From Tsukamurella spumae (lineage in GTDB: Bacteria; Actinomycetota; Actinomycetes; Mycobacteriales; Mycobacteriaceae), in contig NZ_JAAXOQ010000008.1 of the NCBI RefSeq assembly GCF_012396015.1, forward strand, positions 103,854 through 167,853: a stretch of DNA of 64,000 nt, in the 5' to 3' direction. This document shows positions 27,417 to 35,752 of the stretch, in pieces; within the stretch, counting starts at the first letter, position 1, and every line of letters begins with the position of its first letter. The notes below the pieces were generated by a model that was given only the letters and a program-made list of their open reading frames with translations, was not told the DNA's origin and did not search any database. The translations under genes were made by a program, and so were the position numbers.

Positions 27417-27689
27417 ATGACTGCTGCGAAGACCCGCAGGTTGGAAGTACGAGTCGACGAGGAGACCGTTGCGCGGATCAACCGCGCGGCGAGCATCGTT
27501 GCTGAGCCCGCGTCCGAGTTCGTGCGCAAGGCCGCGTTGTCCCGCGCGGAGGAGGTGCTCCAAGACGCGCTGACCACGTCGATGCCCGCAGATCAATTCG
27601 ACGAACTGCTCGATGGCCTCGATCGTGCGGACGAGGCACCGGCGTTGGCGGAGCTGGCACGGCGGCCCCGGGCTTACCGCCGGCCCTGA
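27417..27689 (+). CDS. DUF1778 antitoxin of a GNAT toxin-antitoxin pair
   Basis: A 90-residue ribbon-helix-helix antitoxin of the TacA/AtaR type. Residues 5-50 form the DNA-binding part (RRLEVRVDEETVARINRAAS...SEFVRKAAL), and the acidic tail 55-90 should wrap the toxin. GGAGAGGTGA precedes ATG 27417. The stop overlaps the toxin start (TGATG). It should bind the 33-bp palindrome just upstream and neutralise the acetyltransferase. The pair sits between nudC and mrx1 where mycobacteria have no such genes, so it was probably inserted. Confidence 0.9.
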   Translation: MTAAKTRRLEVRVDEETVARINRAASIVAEPASEFVRKAALSRAEEVLQDALTTSMPADQFDELLDGLDRADEAPALAELARRPRAYRRP

Positions 27690-28192
27690 TGTTCGATTCG
27701 GAGCGCCTGAACGAGACGCACGAGGTGGAGGAATTCGACTCGGGCAACACATGGTTGGATTCCTGGCTCCATGCGTTCGCGCGACGGGCGGATTCCACGG
27801 GGATCGCGCGGACGTACGTGTGGACCGCGCCGGGTGACAGGCGAGTGGTGGCCTACTACGCGCTCTGCCCGACCGAGGTGGACCGCGCCGCGGACGGTGT
27901 GCCGTCGCCGATCGCCGGTGGTGTGTCGCGGATCCCGGGATACCTGCTCGCGCGGCTGGCGGTGAGCCGGGATCACCAGGGGCGTGGCCTTGGCGGGCAA
28001 CTGCTTCTGGACGCGCTGGAGAAGGCCGTGGAGGCCTCGGAGATCAGTGGCGGACGCGTGATCGTCGTGGACGCGATCGACGATGCCGCGCACGAGTTCT
28101 ACCGGCGGTACGGATTCGTCCCGGTACGCGGGCGGCCCGGGCGACTGGTGATGAAGACGGCCACCGCGGCGCGGGCCGTGCGCGGAGAATGA
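27689..28192 (+). CDS. GNAT acetyltransferase toxin (TacT/AtaT type)
   Basis: A 167-residue GNAT enzyme. The acetyl-CoA loop is DHQGRGLGG (95-103, the RxxGxG-like signature QGRGLG at 97-102), and the catalytic Tyr is probably Tyr141 in FYRRYGFVPV. Toxins of this class acetylate the amino group of aminoacyl-tRNA and stop translation. The N-terminal FDSGNTWLDSWL matches the family signature F(x)CGxxxLDxWL. It overlaps the antitoxin gene by one base, and both are followed by an 18-bp hairpin. Which tRNA is hit cannot be read from sequence. Confidence 0.9.
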   Translation: MFDSERLNETHEVEEFDSGNTWLDSWLHAFARRADSTGIARTYVWTAPGDRRVVAYYALCPTEVDRAADGVPSPIAGGVSRIPGYLLARLAVSRDHQGRGLGGQLLLDALEKAVEASEISGGRVIVVDAIDDAAHEFYRRYGFVPVRGRPGRLVMKTATAARAVRGE

Positions 28193-28196
28193 AGAC

Positions 28197-28242
28197 AGTC
28201 CGGTCATTCGTCTCGAGGATCCTTGAGACGAATGACCGGACT
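28197..28242. terminator. Bidirectional terminator hairpin
   Basis: A perfect 18-bp stem (28197-28214 with 28225-28242) and a 10-base loop lie between the toxin gene and the convergent mrx1 gene. A short TTTC follows on the plus strand. Confidence 0.8.
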
Positions 28243-28261
28243 TTCGGCGGCCGGCCGGGGG

Positions 28262-28501
28262 TCAGACGCCGAGCTTGCGCTTGACGTCGGCGAGCGAAGG
28301 GTTCGTGGCGGTGCTGCCGTCCTCGTACTTCACGGTGGGGACCGTCTGGTTGCCGCCGTTGACGCCCTCGACGAAGGCCGCCGCGGTGGGATCCTCCTCG
28401 ATGTTGATCTCGGTCCAGGAGATCCCGTTGGCCTTGAGGCCCGTCTTGAGGCGGTTGCAGTATCCGCACCACGTGGTCGTGTACATAGTCAGCTGGCTCA
28501 T
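28262..28501 (-). CDS. mrx1: Mycoredoxin-1-like glutaredoxin
   Basis: A 79-residue thioredoxin-fold protein with the CGYC active site (TTWCGYC at residues 8-14), the cis-Pro loop TVPTV and the C-terminal GSTATNPS. Mycoredoxin-1 reduces protein-mycothiol mixed disulfides using mycothiol as reductant, so the organism should make mycothiol. It lies next to uvrD2 and near nudC as in Rv3198A. ATG 28501 gives the usual short N-terminus; an in-frame ATG at 28525 would add eight residues. Confidence 0.92.
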   Translation of the reverse strand: MSQLTMYTTTWCGYCNRLKTGLKANGISWTEINIEEDPTAAAFVEGVNGGNQTVPTVKYEDGSTATNPSLADVKRKLGV

Positions 28502-28651
28502 AAGACAACTCAACCACGCCGCCATGCTGGTTCTTCCCGCGCTTCTCCTGCACGTCGCGTGGGCTGGGGCCGTTCAGCGGAGTCGGATGCGACGGGCGTG
28601 AGACGCTGCTTGGGCCCAGCTCAACTACCAGGTCAGTTACGGAGGGATGCT

Positions 28652-28885
28652 ATGAGTGAATTGGCTGCTGGACTCAAAGAGATTCTCAATCAGGCGGTCG
28701 ACGCCCACAACCGCCTGATGACGGTGTATCGGGATGCTGCGGCGGGCGAAGGCGCGACATCGAGTGCAGGCGGTGAAGCACCACCGCCGTCGCTGGCGAT
28801 CCTCGATGCCGCTGCAGACATGAACTCGGCGTACACCAAACTCGGAAAACTGATCCTGCGGCTCGACCCGGATGCCCTCAACTGA
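28652..28885 (+). CDS. Small unknown soluble protein
   Basis: A 77-residue protein starting MSELAAGLKEIL and ending KLGKLILRLDPDALN. Two helical halves (1-30 and 46-72) flank a flexible Gly/Ser/Ala linker. There is no Cys, no signal and no known motif. GGAGGG seven bases before ATG 28652 and codon use like the neighbours support a real gene. It lies between mrx1 (divergent) and uvrD2 (same strand). No function can be assigned. Confidence 0.6.
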   Translation: MSELAAGLKEILNQAVDAHNRLMTVYRDAAAGEGATSSAGGEAPPPSLAILDAAADMNSAYTKLGKLILRLDPDALN

Positions 28886-28921
28886 TGAAGGCGCGTGGGT
28901 TGCGAGGGGATTCCGGTTGGC

Positions 28922-28978
28922 GCACCGTCGACCCCGAGTAACGGGACCGGGGTGCCGGGCCGGGCACCGTCGACCCCG
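28922..28978. repeat. 15-bp direct repeat ahead of uvrD2
   Basis: GCACCGTCGACCCCG occurs at 28922-28936 and again at 28964-28978, 42 bp apart, in the region before the uvrD2 start. Both copies contain the 9-mer that is over-represented across the window. Confidence 0.7.
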
Positions 28979-29011
28979 GACCTGTCAGCCCGGACTGGAA
29001 TACTCGACTCT

Positions 29012-31105
29012 GTGATCGAAGCACTGGACCCGGAGCAGCAGGAGGCGGTTCTCGCGCCGCGCGGACCGGTGTGCGTGCTGGCGGGCGCGGGCACGGGCAA
29101 GACCCGCACCATCACCCACCGCATCGCGCACCAGGTGTCCACGGGGCACGTCGCCGCGGGCCAGGTACTGGCCGTCACGTTCACCTCGCGCGCGGCGGGG
29201 GAGATGCGGGCGCGGCTGCGCGGGCTCGGGATCGGCGGGGGAGACGGGCAGCCGGGCGTGCAGGCCGTCACCTTCCACGCCGCCGCGATGCGGCAGCTGC
29301 GCTACTTCTGGCCCCGCGCGATCGGCGACACGCGCTGGGAGCTGCTCGACAACAAATTCCCCGTGATCGGCCGCGCCGCCCGGGATTGCGACCTGCGCCC
29401 GGAGACCGACACGATCCGCGACCTGCTCAGCGAGATCGACTGGGCCAAGGCCTCACTGGTCACCCCGGAGACCTACGCGAAAGCCGTCGAGGAGACGGGG
29501 CGCACCGCCCCGATGGCGCCGGGCACCGTCGCCGATGTGTACGCGGCGTACGAGCGGCGCAAGACCGATCAGGACGGCAACCGCCTGCTCGACTTCGACG
29601 ACCTGATCCTGGTCACGGCCGCGATCCTCGAGGACAACCACATGATCGCGGAAGAGTTCCGCGACCGGTACCGCAGTTTCGTCGTCGACGAGTACCAGGA
29701 CGTCACGCCGCTGCAGCAGCAACTCCTCAACGCCTGGCTCGGTGACCGCGACGACCTCACGGTGGTCGGCGACGCGAACCAGACCATCTACTCCTTCACC
29801 GGCGCGACCCCGGGCTACCTGCTCGACTTCACGCGCCGCTTCGAGGACGCAACGATCGTACGGCTGCAGCGCGACTACCGCTCTACGCCGCAGGTCGTGG
29901 CGCTGGCCAATAAGGTGATCGGCGCGGCCCAGGGCAGGGTCGCCGGGACGCGCCTCGAGCTCATCGGGCAGCGCCCGGAGGGCCCGGCCCCGATCTACGC
30001 CGAGGTCGACGACGAACCGGCGGAAGCGAAACTCGTCGCCAAGCGGATCCGGGAGCTGCTGGCCAGGGGCGTCCCCGCCAGCGAGATCGCGATCCTCTAC
30101 CGGATCAACGCGCAGTCAGCCGTGCACGAAGCCGCGCTCACCGAGGCGGGCATCCCCTACCAGGTGCGCGGCGGCAGCGCCTTCTTCGAGCGGCCCGAGA
30201 TCGGCCAGGCCGTCCGCGCGCTGATGGATCGCGCCGGCCAGTTCGGCGGTGTCGCGGGGGAGGAGCTGCTGTCCCTGGTGCGGGGCGCGCTCGAGCCGCT
30301 GGGCCTCACGGAAGCGCAGCCCGACGGTGCCCGTGCCCTCGAACGGTGGCAGGCCCTCGACGCGCTGGTCGACCTCACGAAGAACCTGTCCACGGAGCGG
30401 CCGGGCCTCACCCTGGCCGAGCTCATCGGCGAGCTGCGCGCCCGCGCCGAGGCCAAACATCCGCCCACGATGCAGGGCGTCACGCTGTCGTCGTTGCACG
30501 CCGCGAAGGGCCTGGAGTGGGACGCGGTGTTCCTCGTCGGACTCACCGAGGGGTCGGTGCCGATCTCGCAGGCCATCGCCAAGGGCGATCCGGAGCCGAT
30601 CGAGGAGGAGCGGCGCTTGCTGTACGTGGGCGTCACCCGCGCGCGCGAGCACCTGCACCTGTCGTGGGCGCTGGCCCGCAACGAGGGCGGCCGCAAGACG
30701 CGCAAGCGCACCCGCTTCCTCGATGTCGTGGCCGGCCAGGCCGACGCCGGCAGGCCCCGCGCGGCCGAGAGCGGACCGTCGAAGGGCAAGCGCCGCAGCT
30801 CCGATATGTGCCGCGTGTGCGGCGGCATCCTCGACACCCGCGAGGAGAAGCTGCGCTCGCGCTGCGAGGACTGCCCGTCCGACCTCAATGACGCCCTGGT
30901 CGAGGCGCTGAAGATCTGGCGCACCGGGCAGGCTCGCGATCAGCAGATCCCGCCCTACACGATCTTCTCCAACGCCACGCTGTTCGCGATCGCGGAGCAC
31001 GAACCGCGCACGCGGGCCCAGTTGATGCGGATCAACGGCATCGGGTCCACCAAGATCGACAAGTACGGCGACGAGGTCCTCGCCATCGTCTCCGAGCACG
31101 CCTGA
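29012..31105 (+). CDS. uvrD2: UvrD2 DNA helicase with HRDC and tetracysteine domains
   Basis: A 697-residue SF1A helicase. Walker A AGAGTGKT is at 24-31, motif II VDEYQDVTPLQQ is near 228-239, and HAAKGLEWDAV is near 496-506. After the motor comes the UvrD2-specific tetracysteine module CRVCGG (Cys600, Cys603) with CEDC about 16 residues later, then an HRDC-like domain (about 635-697). This arrangement is characteristic of mycobacterial UvrD2, an essential 3'-5' helicase. GTG 29012 matches the length of Rv3198c. The stop is followed immediately by the whiB7 control region. Confidence 0.93.
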   Translation: MIEALDPEQQEAVLAPRGPVCVLAGAGTGKTRTITHRIAHQVSTGHVAAGQVLAVTFTSRAAGEMRARLRGLGIGGGDGQPGVQAVTFHAAAMRQLRYFWPRAIGDTRWELLDNKFPVIGRAARDCDLRPETDTIRDLLSEIDWAKASLVTPETYAKAVEETGRTAPMAPGTVADVYAAYERRKTDQDGNRLLDFDDLILVTAAILEDNHMIAEEFRDRYRSFVVDEYQDVTPLQQQLLNAWLGDRDDLTVVGDANQTIYSFTGATPGYLLDFTRRFEDATIVRLQRDYRSTPQVVALANKVIGAAQGRVAGTRLELIGQRPEGPAPIYAEVDDEPAEAKLVAKRIRELLARGVPASEIAILYRINAQSAVHEAALTEAGIPYQVRGGSAFFERPEIGQAVRALMDRAGQFGGVAGEELLSLVRGALEPLGLTEAQPDGARALERWQALDALVDLTKNLSTERPGLTLAELIGELRARAEAKHPPTMQGVTLSSLHAAKGLEWDAVFLVGLTEGSVPISQAIAKGDPEPIEEERRLLYVGVTRAREHLHLSWALARNEGGRKTRKRTRFLDVVAGQADAGRPRAAESGPSKGKRRSSDMCRVCGGILDTREEKLRSRCEDCPSDLNDALVEALKIWRTGQARDQQIPPYTIFSNATLFAIAEHEPRTRAQLMRINGIGSTKIDKYGDEVLAIVSEHA

Positions 31106-31122
31106 CCGCATAAGCGCAGGTC

Positions 31123-31160
31123 AAAAATAACTTGTGCGGATAGTTTCGTCCGCATACTGT
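31123..31160 (+). promoter_or_regulatory. WhiB7-type autoregulated promoter of whiB7
   Basis: An A-rich stretch AAAAATAA (31123-31130) lies immediately ahead of -35 TTGTGC (31132-31137), followed by a 17-base spacer and -10 TACTGT (31155-31160). WhiB7 bound to the principal sigma factor uses its AT-hook to read an A/T-rich element just upstream of the -35, and this layout fits that rule. Transcription should start near 31167, giving a leader of about 487 bases. Confidence 0.7.
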
Positions 31161-31246
31161 GTATCTCGACCGCACGGGATGACGCGCGAGGTACGTCCTC
31201 GCCCGCCGGAACGTGATTGACCAGCACGCGAAAGGAGGCATACGAA

Positions 31247-31450
31247 ATGAACAACGCAGTTATCTACGCAGCCAAGCAGTTCACCGCAGCAGAGGGTGGA
31301 GTGTTCGCAGCAGTAGCGGTTCGTGACGGTGTCTCCCCCGGCCTGCACGGCATGTCGCCCAGTTCCTGGCGCCTACGCCCGCAGACGCCGATTCGCGACG
31401 TCGATCACGAACCGCTTACGCGCCCCGTGTGTTCCGTGCAACGAGGTTAG
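31247..31450 (+). CDS. Upstream ORF in the whiB7 leader
   Basis: A 67-codon reading frame with an excellent ribosome site (AAAGGAGG, seven to eight bases before ATG 31247). It starts MNNAVIYAAKQFTAAEGG and ends at 31450, 203 bases before whiB7. In mycobacteria, stalling on a short ORF in the whiB7 leader releases transcription attenuation when the ribosome is inhibited. The position and strong initiation signal here suggest the same role. The peptide has no domain and is probably not functional as a product. Confidence 0.65.
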   Translation: MNNAVIYAAKQFTAAEGGVFAAVAVRDGVSPGLHGMSPSSWRLRPQTPIRDVDHEPLTRPVCSVQRG

Positions 31451-31477
31451 GTCCTACGACCCACCTCCGCACACTCA

Positions 31478-31639
31478 CCACGGGACCCGCAGCCGCGCGG
31501 AACCCGTGGATTCACGGTCTCTCGTCCACCCCGCACCGTCGGGGATCGAGGACCGCCACACGGTTCGCGCACTCACCCGGAAGAAACATCCCGTGCGCCT
31601 GCCCGGCGCCGCTACCGAGGCCACCTGAACCACAGGTGG
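31478..31639 (+). promoter_or_regulatory. Competing hairpins in the whiB7 leader (attenuator candidate)
   Basis: CCACGGG (31478-31484) can pair with CCCGTGG (31503-31509), but the same right arm can instead pair as CCGTG (31504-31508) with CACGG (31513-31517); the two folds exclude each other. A further stem CCACCTG/CAGGTGG (31621-31639) ends just before the whiB7 ribosome site AAAGGTGA. This is the form expected of an attenuator switched by translation of the upstream ORF. The pairing was done by eye, and no clear U-tract was found. Confidence 0.45.
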
Positions 31640-31653
31640 AAAGGTGACCAGAA

Positions 31654-31959
31654 GTGCCGACCATCCTGGACGAACGCCCCATGGAGGGGAACGTCCGCAG
31701 CATCGATTCCGTCAGTATCAGCATCGAGAGCCGCGTGCCCTGTCGCGCCGGCGATCCCGACCTGTGGTTCGCCGAGGCCCCGTCGGACCTCGAACGGGCC
31801 AAGACCCTGTGCGAGAGCTGCCCCCTGCAGCGCGCCTGCCTGGCTGCCGCGCTGGACCGCGCCGAGCCCTGGGGCGTGTGGGGCGGGCAGATCTTCGACC
31901 AGGGGGTCGTGATCGCCCGCAAGCGCCCGCGCGGCCGGCCGCGGAAGAATGCGGCCTGA
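31654..31959 (+). CDS. whiB7: WhiB7 redox-sensing transcription activator
   Basis: A 101-residue WhiB7, which binds a 4Fe-4S cluster and sigma factor and switches on intrinsic antibiotic-resistance genes. The cluster Cys are 30, 53, 56 and 62 (C...CESC...C), the GVWGG turn is at 74-78, and the C-terminal AT-hook RGRPRK is at 93-98. The GTG start is preceded by AAAGGTGA. A 500-base leader with its own promoter and an upstream ORF points to translation-dependent control. A 14-bp terminator follows. Position between uvrD2 and the ABC1 kinase gene equals Rv3197A. Confidence 0.95.
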   Translation: MPTILDERPMEGNVRSIDSVSISIESRVPCRAGDPDLWFAEAPSDLERAKTLCESCPLQRACLAAALDRAEPWGVWGGQIFDQGVVIARKRPRGRPRKNAA

Positions 31960-31964
31960 GCGCA

Positions 31965-32003
31965 GTGAGCCCCGATCCGAGAGGATCGGGGCTCACTCGT
32001 TTT
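31965..32003 (+). terminator. Intrinsic terminator after whiB7
   Basis: A perfect 14-bp stem (31965-31978 with 31983-31996), loop GAGA, followed by TCGTTTT. It should stop whiB7 transcripts, and the stem can also serve the convergent ABC1 kinase gene. Confidence 0.9.
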
Positions 32004-32016
32004 CGGGGGAGGTGTT

Positions 32017-33333
32017 CTAGTCGTCGCCGTCGAGCAGCGGGATCCAATGCTCGACGATCGACCGGTACGGCGCCTCCGCCTCCATCTGCGAGCAGATCCC
32101 GACCATGCCGAGCAGCACCCGGAAGAGCATCACGTACTCGGCGGGGAGCGACAGTTTGCGGCCGGTCTGGAACTGCTCGCCGCGCACGTCGGTGGCGGTG
32201 TAGGCGGCCTGCATCAGCCACTTGCGGGTGAAGTGGAAGCTCTCCGACCGCAACGGATCGACATAGGGCGCGAGGTAGCTGCGGATGTCCTCGGGCGTGA
32301 TCTCCAGGCGCGGGGGGATGAAGCCCTGGCTGCGCAGCAGCGGGAACAGGGCGTCGTAGTCCTCGTCGCGGGCGAGCCGCAGGATCTTCCCGACGGCGGG
32401 CGGGATGCCGCCCGGGTACTCGGCCACGGCGCCGAAATCGAGCGCGATGAGCCGTCCGTCGGGGGCGATCATGAAATTGCCCGGGTGCGGGTCGCCGTGC
32501 AGCAGACCGGTGCGCGCCGGCGCGGACACCTCGAACTCGGTGAGCTTGGACGCGGCGTCGTTCCGCTCCTCCTGCGAACCACCGCTGATCACCTCGCGCA
32601 GCGGGCGGCCGTTCACCCATTCGCTGATGATCACCGTGGGGGCGCTCGCGAACACCTTGGGCACCTTGACGTTCGGGTCACCGTCGAAGGCCTTCGCGAA
32701 CTTGCGCTGGTTGGTGGCCTCGTACCGGTAGTCCAGTTCCGCCTCGGTGCGGTCGGTGAGCTCCTGCACCAGTGACTTCACGTCGGCGCCGGGCGTGAGC
32801 GGCTTGAGCACGGAACTGAGCCGCCCCAGGGCCTTGAGGTCGGCGCGCAGGGCCTCGTCGGCGCCGGGGTACTGCACCTTGACGGCCACCTCCCGACCGT
32901 CCGCCCAGACGCCGTGGTGCACCTGCCCGATCGACGCGGACGCTGCGGCATCGTCGTCGAAGGAGCTGAATCGATCGCGCCAGCCCGTGCCGAGCTGCTG
33001 GTCGAGGACCTTGTGCACGGTGGCGGCGGGCATCGGCGGCGCCTCGTTCTGCAGCTTCGCGAGTGCGTCGCGGTACGGCGCGGCGTACTCGGGCGGCACG
33101 GCCGCCTCCATCACGCTCATCGCCTGCCCGAGCTTCATGGCGCCACCCTTGAGCTGGCCCAGCACCTCGAACAGCTGCTCCGCCGCCTTGGCCTGCAGTT
33201 CGGCGTTGACCTCGTCCTTGTCCGCGCCGGCGAGTCGCTTGCCCCAGCCCACCGCTGTGCGCCCGGCCATGCCCAGCGGCAGACCGGCCAACTTCGCGGT
33301 GCGCTTCGCGCCACCGCGGGTGATCTCGGACAT
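32017..33333 (-). CDS. ABC1/UbiB-family atypical kinase (Rv3197-like)
   Basis: A 438-residue UbiB/ADCK-type protein. The KxGQ motif is in MKLGQAMSV (about 66-74), the Ala-rich nucleotide loop is ASASIGQVHHG (about 128-138), the catalytic Lys is in VAVKVQYPG, the HGDPHPGNF loop follows near 290, and DFG lies near 308. These are the hallmark motifs of this ATPase/kinase family, linked to quinone metabolism in other bacteria. Rv3197 is the counterpart next to whiB7 in M. tuberculosis, where it is reported in macrolide tolerance; a similar role here is inference. AGGGGG precedes ATG 33333. Confidence 0.88.
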   Translation of the reverse strand: MSEITRGGAKRTAKLAGLPLGMAGRTAVGWGKRLAGADKDEVNAELQAKAAEQLFEVLGQLKGGAMKLGQAMSVMEAAVPPEYAAPYRDALAKLQNEAPPMPAATVHKVLDQQLGTGWRDRFSSFDDDAAASASIGQVHHGVWADGREVAVKVQYPGADEALRADLKALGRLSSVLKPLTPGADVKSLVQELTDRTEAELDYRYEATNQRKFAKAFDGDPNVKVPKVFASAPTVIISEWVNGRPLREVISGGSQEERNDAASKLTEFEVSAPARTGLLHGDPHPGNFMIAPDGRLIALDFGAVAEYPGGIPPAVGKILRLARDEDYDALFPLLRSQGFIPPRLEITPEDIRSYLAPYVDPLRSESFHFTRKWLMQAAYTATDVRGEQFQTGRKLSLPAEYVMLFRVLLGMVGICSQMEAEAPYRSIVEHWIPLLDGDD

Positions 33334-33347
33334 CGGGCCCCCTGGAG

Positions 33348-34196
33348 TCAACCAGCAGCCTCGGCAGCGGAGGGAATGGAGACCCCGCATCCGCACCCGG
33401 GGTGCATGAACCATCGTCGGACGGCGATAGCGCTGCCCTCGATCTCCAACGTACAGCTGAGGACATCCGGCGGTGGAGCGCAGTCCCATCGCCCGGAGGC
33501 CACTGCGTCGACCTGCTGGGCCGCGACGGCGGCCGTCATCCGCAGTACCTGCGGTGACGCACGCCCCGACCTGCCGAAGAGCTGACACGCCAGCGTCGGC
33601 CAGCCGGGGTCGGCATCGGAGCGGCTGCGGTCCAGGCAGCGCAGGCAGGGCCCCGCGCCGGGGAGGACCAGCGGGCCGATCACCCCGGCACCGTCGCGCA
33701 GGACGACCGGAAGATGCGGCACGCGCTCGCGCATGAGCCGCGCCACCAGCGCCGGGTCGGGGGAGAGCTGGTCCGTGAGCAGCACCAGATCGACATCGCG
33801 GCCCGTCGGCGACCAACTGCGCGCGGTTCCCGCACTCACCCGGACCGCGTCGAGGGCGGCGAGCTCGCCGAGCACGGCGTCGGCGACCGGTCCGCGCCCG
33901 TGCAGGTGGACGCGGAGCGGCGAGCGCGGCGGTTCGGCCTCCAACAGGCCGTGGTCGCGCAGAGCGTCGAGCAGGTCGGCGACATCGGCCGGGGTCATGC
34001 CGAGGTCCGCGGCGCGGCGTTCCAGCTCGCGCGCGCTGCGGAAGCTCTGCAACCACCGCAGCAGGTCAGCCGCGGCGTCCGGCGCGAGCCACGGAGGCGG
34101 CTGGAGCACGGGCGCGCCGGTCGCGGCGGCGCCCAGCTGGACGAGCGTGGGCGGACGCACCACGACGGTCAGGAACGGGCTCAGACGGTGCCGCAT
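33348..34196 (-). CDS. TOMM-cyclodehydratase-like / ThiF-like zinc protein (Rv3196-like)
   Basis: A 282-residue protein. Residues 40-90 contain a winged-helix-like helical region, and residues 93-200 an E1/ThiF-like Rossmann part. A zinc-type motif follows: PCLRCLDRSRSDADPGW (about 182-198) and HPGCGCG near the C-terminus. This Cys arrangement is typical of leader-peptide-binding or cyclodehydratase partner proteins of thiazole/oxazole-modified peptides, but no precursor peptide or dehydrogenase gene is nearby. The position equals Rv3196, whose role is unknown. It may be co-transcribed with the ABC1 kinase, 14 bp downstream. Confidence 0.65.
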   Translation of the reverse strand: MRHRLSPFLTVVVRPPTLVQLGAAATGAPVLQPPPWLAPDAAADLLRWLQSFRSARELERRAADLGMTPADVADLLDALRDHGLLEAEPPRSPLRVHLHGRGPVADAVLGELAALDAVRVSAGTARSWSPTGRDVDLVLLTDQLSPDPALVARLMRERVPHLPVVLRDGAGVIGPLVLPGAGPCLRCLDRSRSDADPGWPTLACQLFGRSGRASPQVLRMTAAVAAQQVDAVASGRWDCAPPPDVLSCTLEIEGSAIAVRRWFMHPGCGCGVSIPSAAEAAG

Positions 34197-34298
34197 GCGC
34201 CCAGTCGATCACGTCGCGCCGCGTGCACACCGCCGCACGGGCCCGTTATCCACAGGGTGAAACCGGTGCTGAGCAGCGGCGATGTGCCGCCGGACGGA

Positions 34299-35657
34299 TC
34301 AGTTCTCGTCCGTCCCCGACTCGCGCCGCATCTCGCGCTCGATCGCCGCGATCGGATCGTCCAGATCGGACAGATCCGTACCGGTCGCATCGCCGAGGAA
34401 GCGGTCGATGAAGCCCGCGGGATTGTCGAGATCGGAGGCATCCGGGATCAGGTCCGGGTGGGCCCACACGCCGTCGCGCTGCTCCATCGAGGTTGCCGTC
34501 AGCAGGCGTTCCCACAGATCGGCGGCCTCGCGGACCTTGCGCGGGCGCAGCTCGAGGCCGACCAGCGTGGCGAAGGTCTGCTCGGCAGGGCCGCCCGACG
34601 CGCGCCGGCGGCGCATGGTCTCGCGCAGCGCCGCCGCACTGGGCAGCCGCTCCGCGATCGCCGCGTGCACCACCGTCTCCACCCAGCCCTCGATCAGGGC
34701 GAGCAGCGTCTCGAGCCGATCGAGCGCGGCCTTCTGCTCGGGCGTGGCCTTGGGCTGCAGCGCGGCACCCTGCGCGGCCATCAGCTCCTCGAGCTTGGCC
34801 GGGTCGGCCAGGGCCGACGGGTCCAGCCCCTGGGCGAGCTCCTCGATGCCGGACATGTCGATCGTGATGCCGCGCGCGTACTGCTCGACCGTGTCCAGCA
34901 GGCGAGACCGCAGCCACGGCACGTGCGAGAACAGGCGCTGGTGCGCGGCCTCGCGGGCGGCGAGGAAGACGAGGATCTCCTGGTCCTTCTGCTCGAGATC
35001 CTTGCTGAAGGCCTCGACGGCCGCGGGCAGCAGCGCCGCCGTGTCGTCCGGGCCCAGCGGGATCCCGATGTCCGTGCTGGTGAGCACCTCCTTGGACAGG
35101 GAGCCGAGCGCCTGGCCGAGCTGCGTGCCGAAGGACATCGACCCGAGCTGGGTGAACATGCCCATCATCGGGGCCGCCATCTCGCGCGCCTCCTCGGGCA
35201 TGTTCTGCAGCCACGACCCGGAGATCTTCTCCGCGACGGGGTTCACCAGCCGCTTCCAGGTGGGCAGGGTCTTCTCCTGCCAGTCCACGGGCGTCCAGGC
35301 GGCGATCTTCTGCGGGCCCGCCGGGAGCACCGTGGCACCGTCGAGCCACAGCTGCGCGAGGTGGGTCGACTCCTCGACCGCCTTGCGCTGGCCCTCGGTG
35401 ACGGGCTCGTGCTTGCCGAGGGTCTGCCGGGCGAGCTGCGCGGCGACGGTGTAGTTGACGGGATCGCCGGTGGCGCCGCCGGGCGCGGTCATGCCCGTCC
35501 CCATCCCGGAGATCATCTGGCCGAGCTGGCTGAGCATGTCGCCGAGCTGCGACATGTCGAAGGGCTGGCCGGCGCCGAACGGCTGGTCCCCACGGCGCCC
35601 GTTGTTGTCGTCCCCGTCGTCGTTCGACGCGGAGAATCCGAAGGGCATGTCGTTCAT
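34299..35657 (-). CDS. DUF2342 zinc-dependent metalloprotease-like protein (Rv3195-like)
   Basis: A 452-residue cytoplasmic protein. It has a Gly/Met-rich flexible N-terminus (1-65), then the DUF2342 zincin-like fold with REAAHQRLF (about 233-241), where HExxH is degenerate, and the second helix GWVETVVHAAI. The acidic tail ends RRESGTDEN. The family is annotated as a putative metalloprotease; activity is uncertain because the Glu of HExxH is not in the standard place. TACCGT lies six bases before ATG 35657, which supports this start and a leaderless mRNA. It is divergent from the PDZ protease gene. Confidence 0.82.
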   Translation of the reverse strand: MNDMPFGFSASNDDGDDNNGRRGDQPFGAGQPFDMSQLGDMLSQLGQMISGMGTGMTAPGGATGDPVNYTVAAQLARQTLGKHEPVTEGQRKAVEESTHLAQLWLDGATVLPAGPQKIAAWTPVDWQEKTLPTWKRLVNPVAEKISGSWLQNMPEEAREMAAPMMGMFTQLGSMSFGTQLGQALGSLSKEVLTSTDIGIPLGPDDTAALLPAAVEAFSKDLEQKDQEILVFLAAREAAHQRLFSHVPWLRSRLLDTVEQYARGITIDMSGIEELAQGLDPSALADPAKLEELMAAQGAALQPKATPEQKAALDRLETLLALIEGWVETVVHAAIAERLPSAAALRETMRRRRASGGPAEQTFATLVGLELRPRKVREAADLWERLLTATSMEQRDGVWAHPDLIPDASDLDNPAGFIDRFLGDATGTDLSDLDDPIAAIEREMRRESGTDEN

Positions 35658-35752
35658 GACTCCACGGTACTGCCCCGGTCGGGGCACGTCCGCCGCGTCC
35701 GTCACGCTCTGGGCGAACAGCCGTGCGCCGGGCGACGACTACGCTGTGGCCC

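Noticed and set aside
34246..34254. Single perfect DnaA box TTATCCACA
   Set aside because: One isolated box between two genes, without neighbours or an A+T-rich block, is not evidence of an origin.
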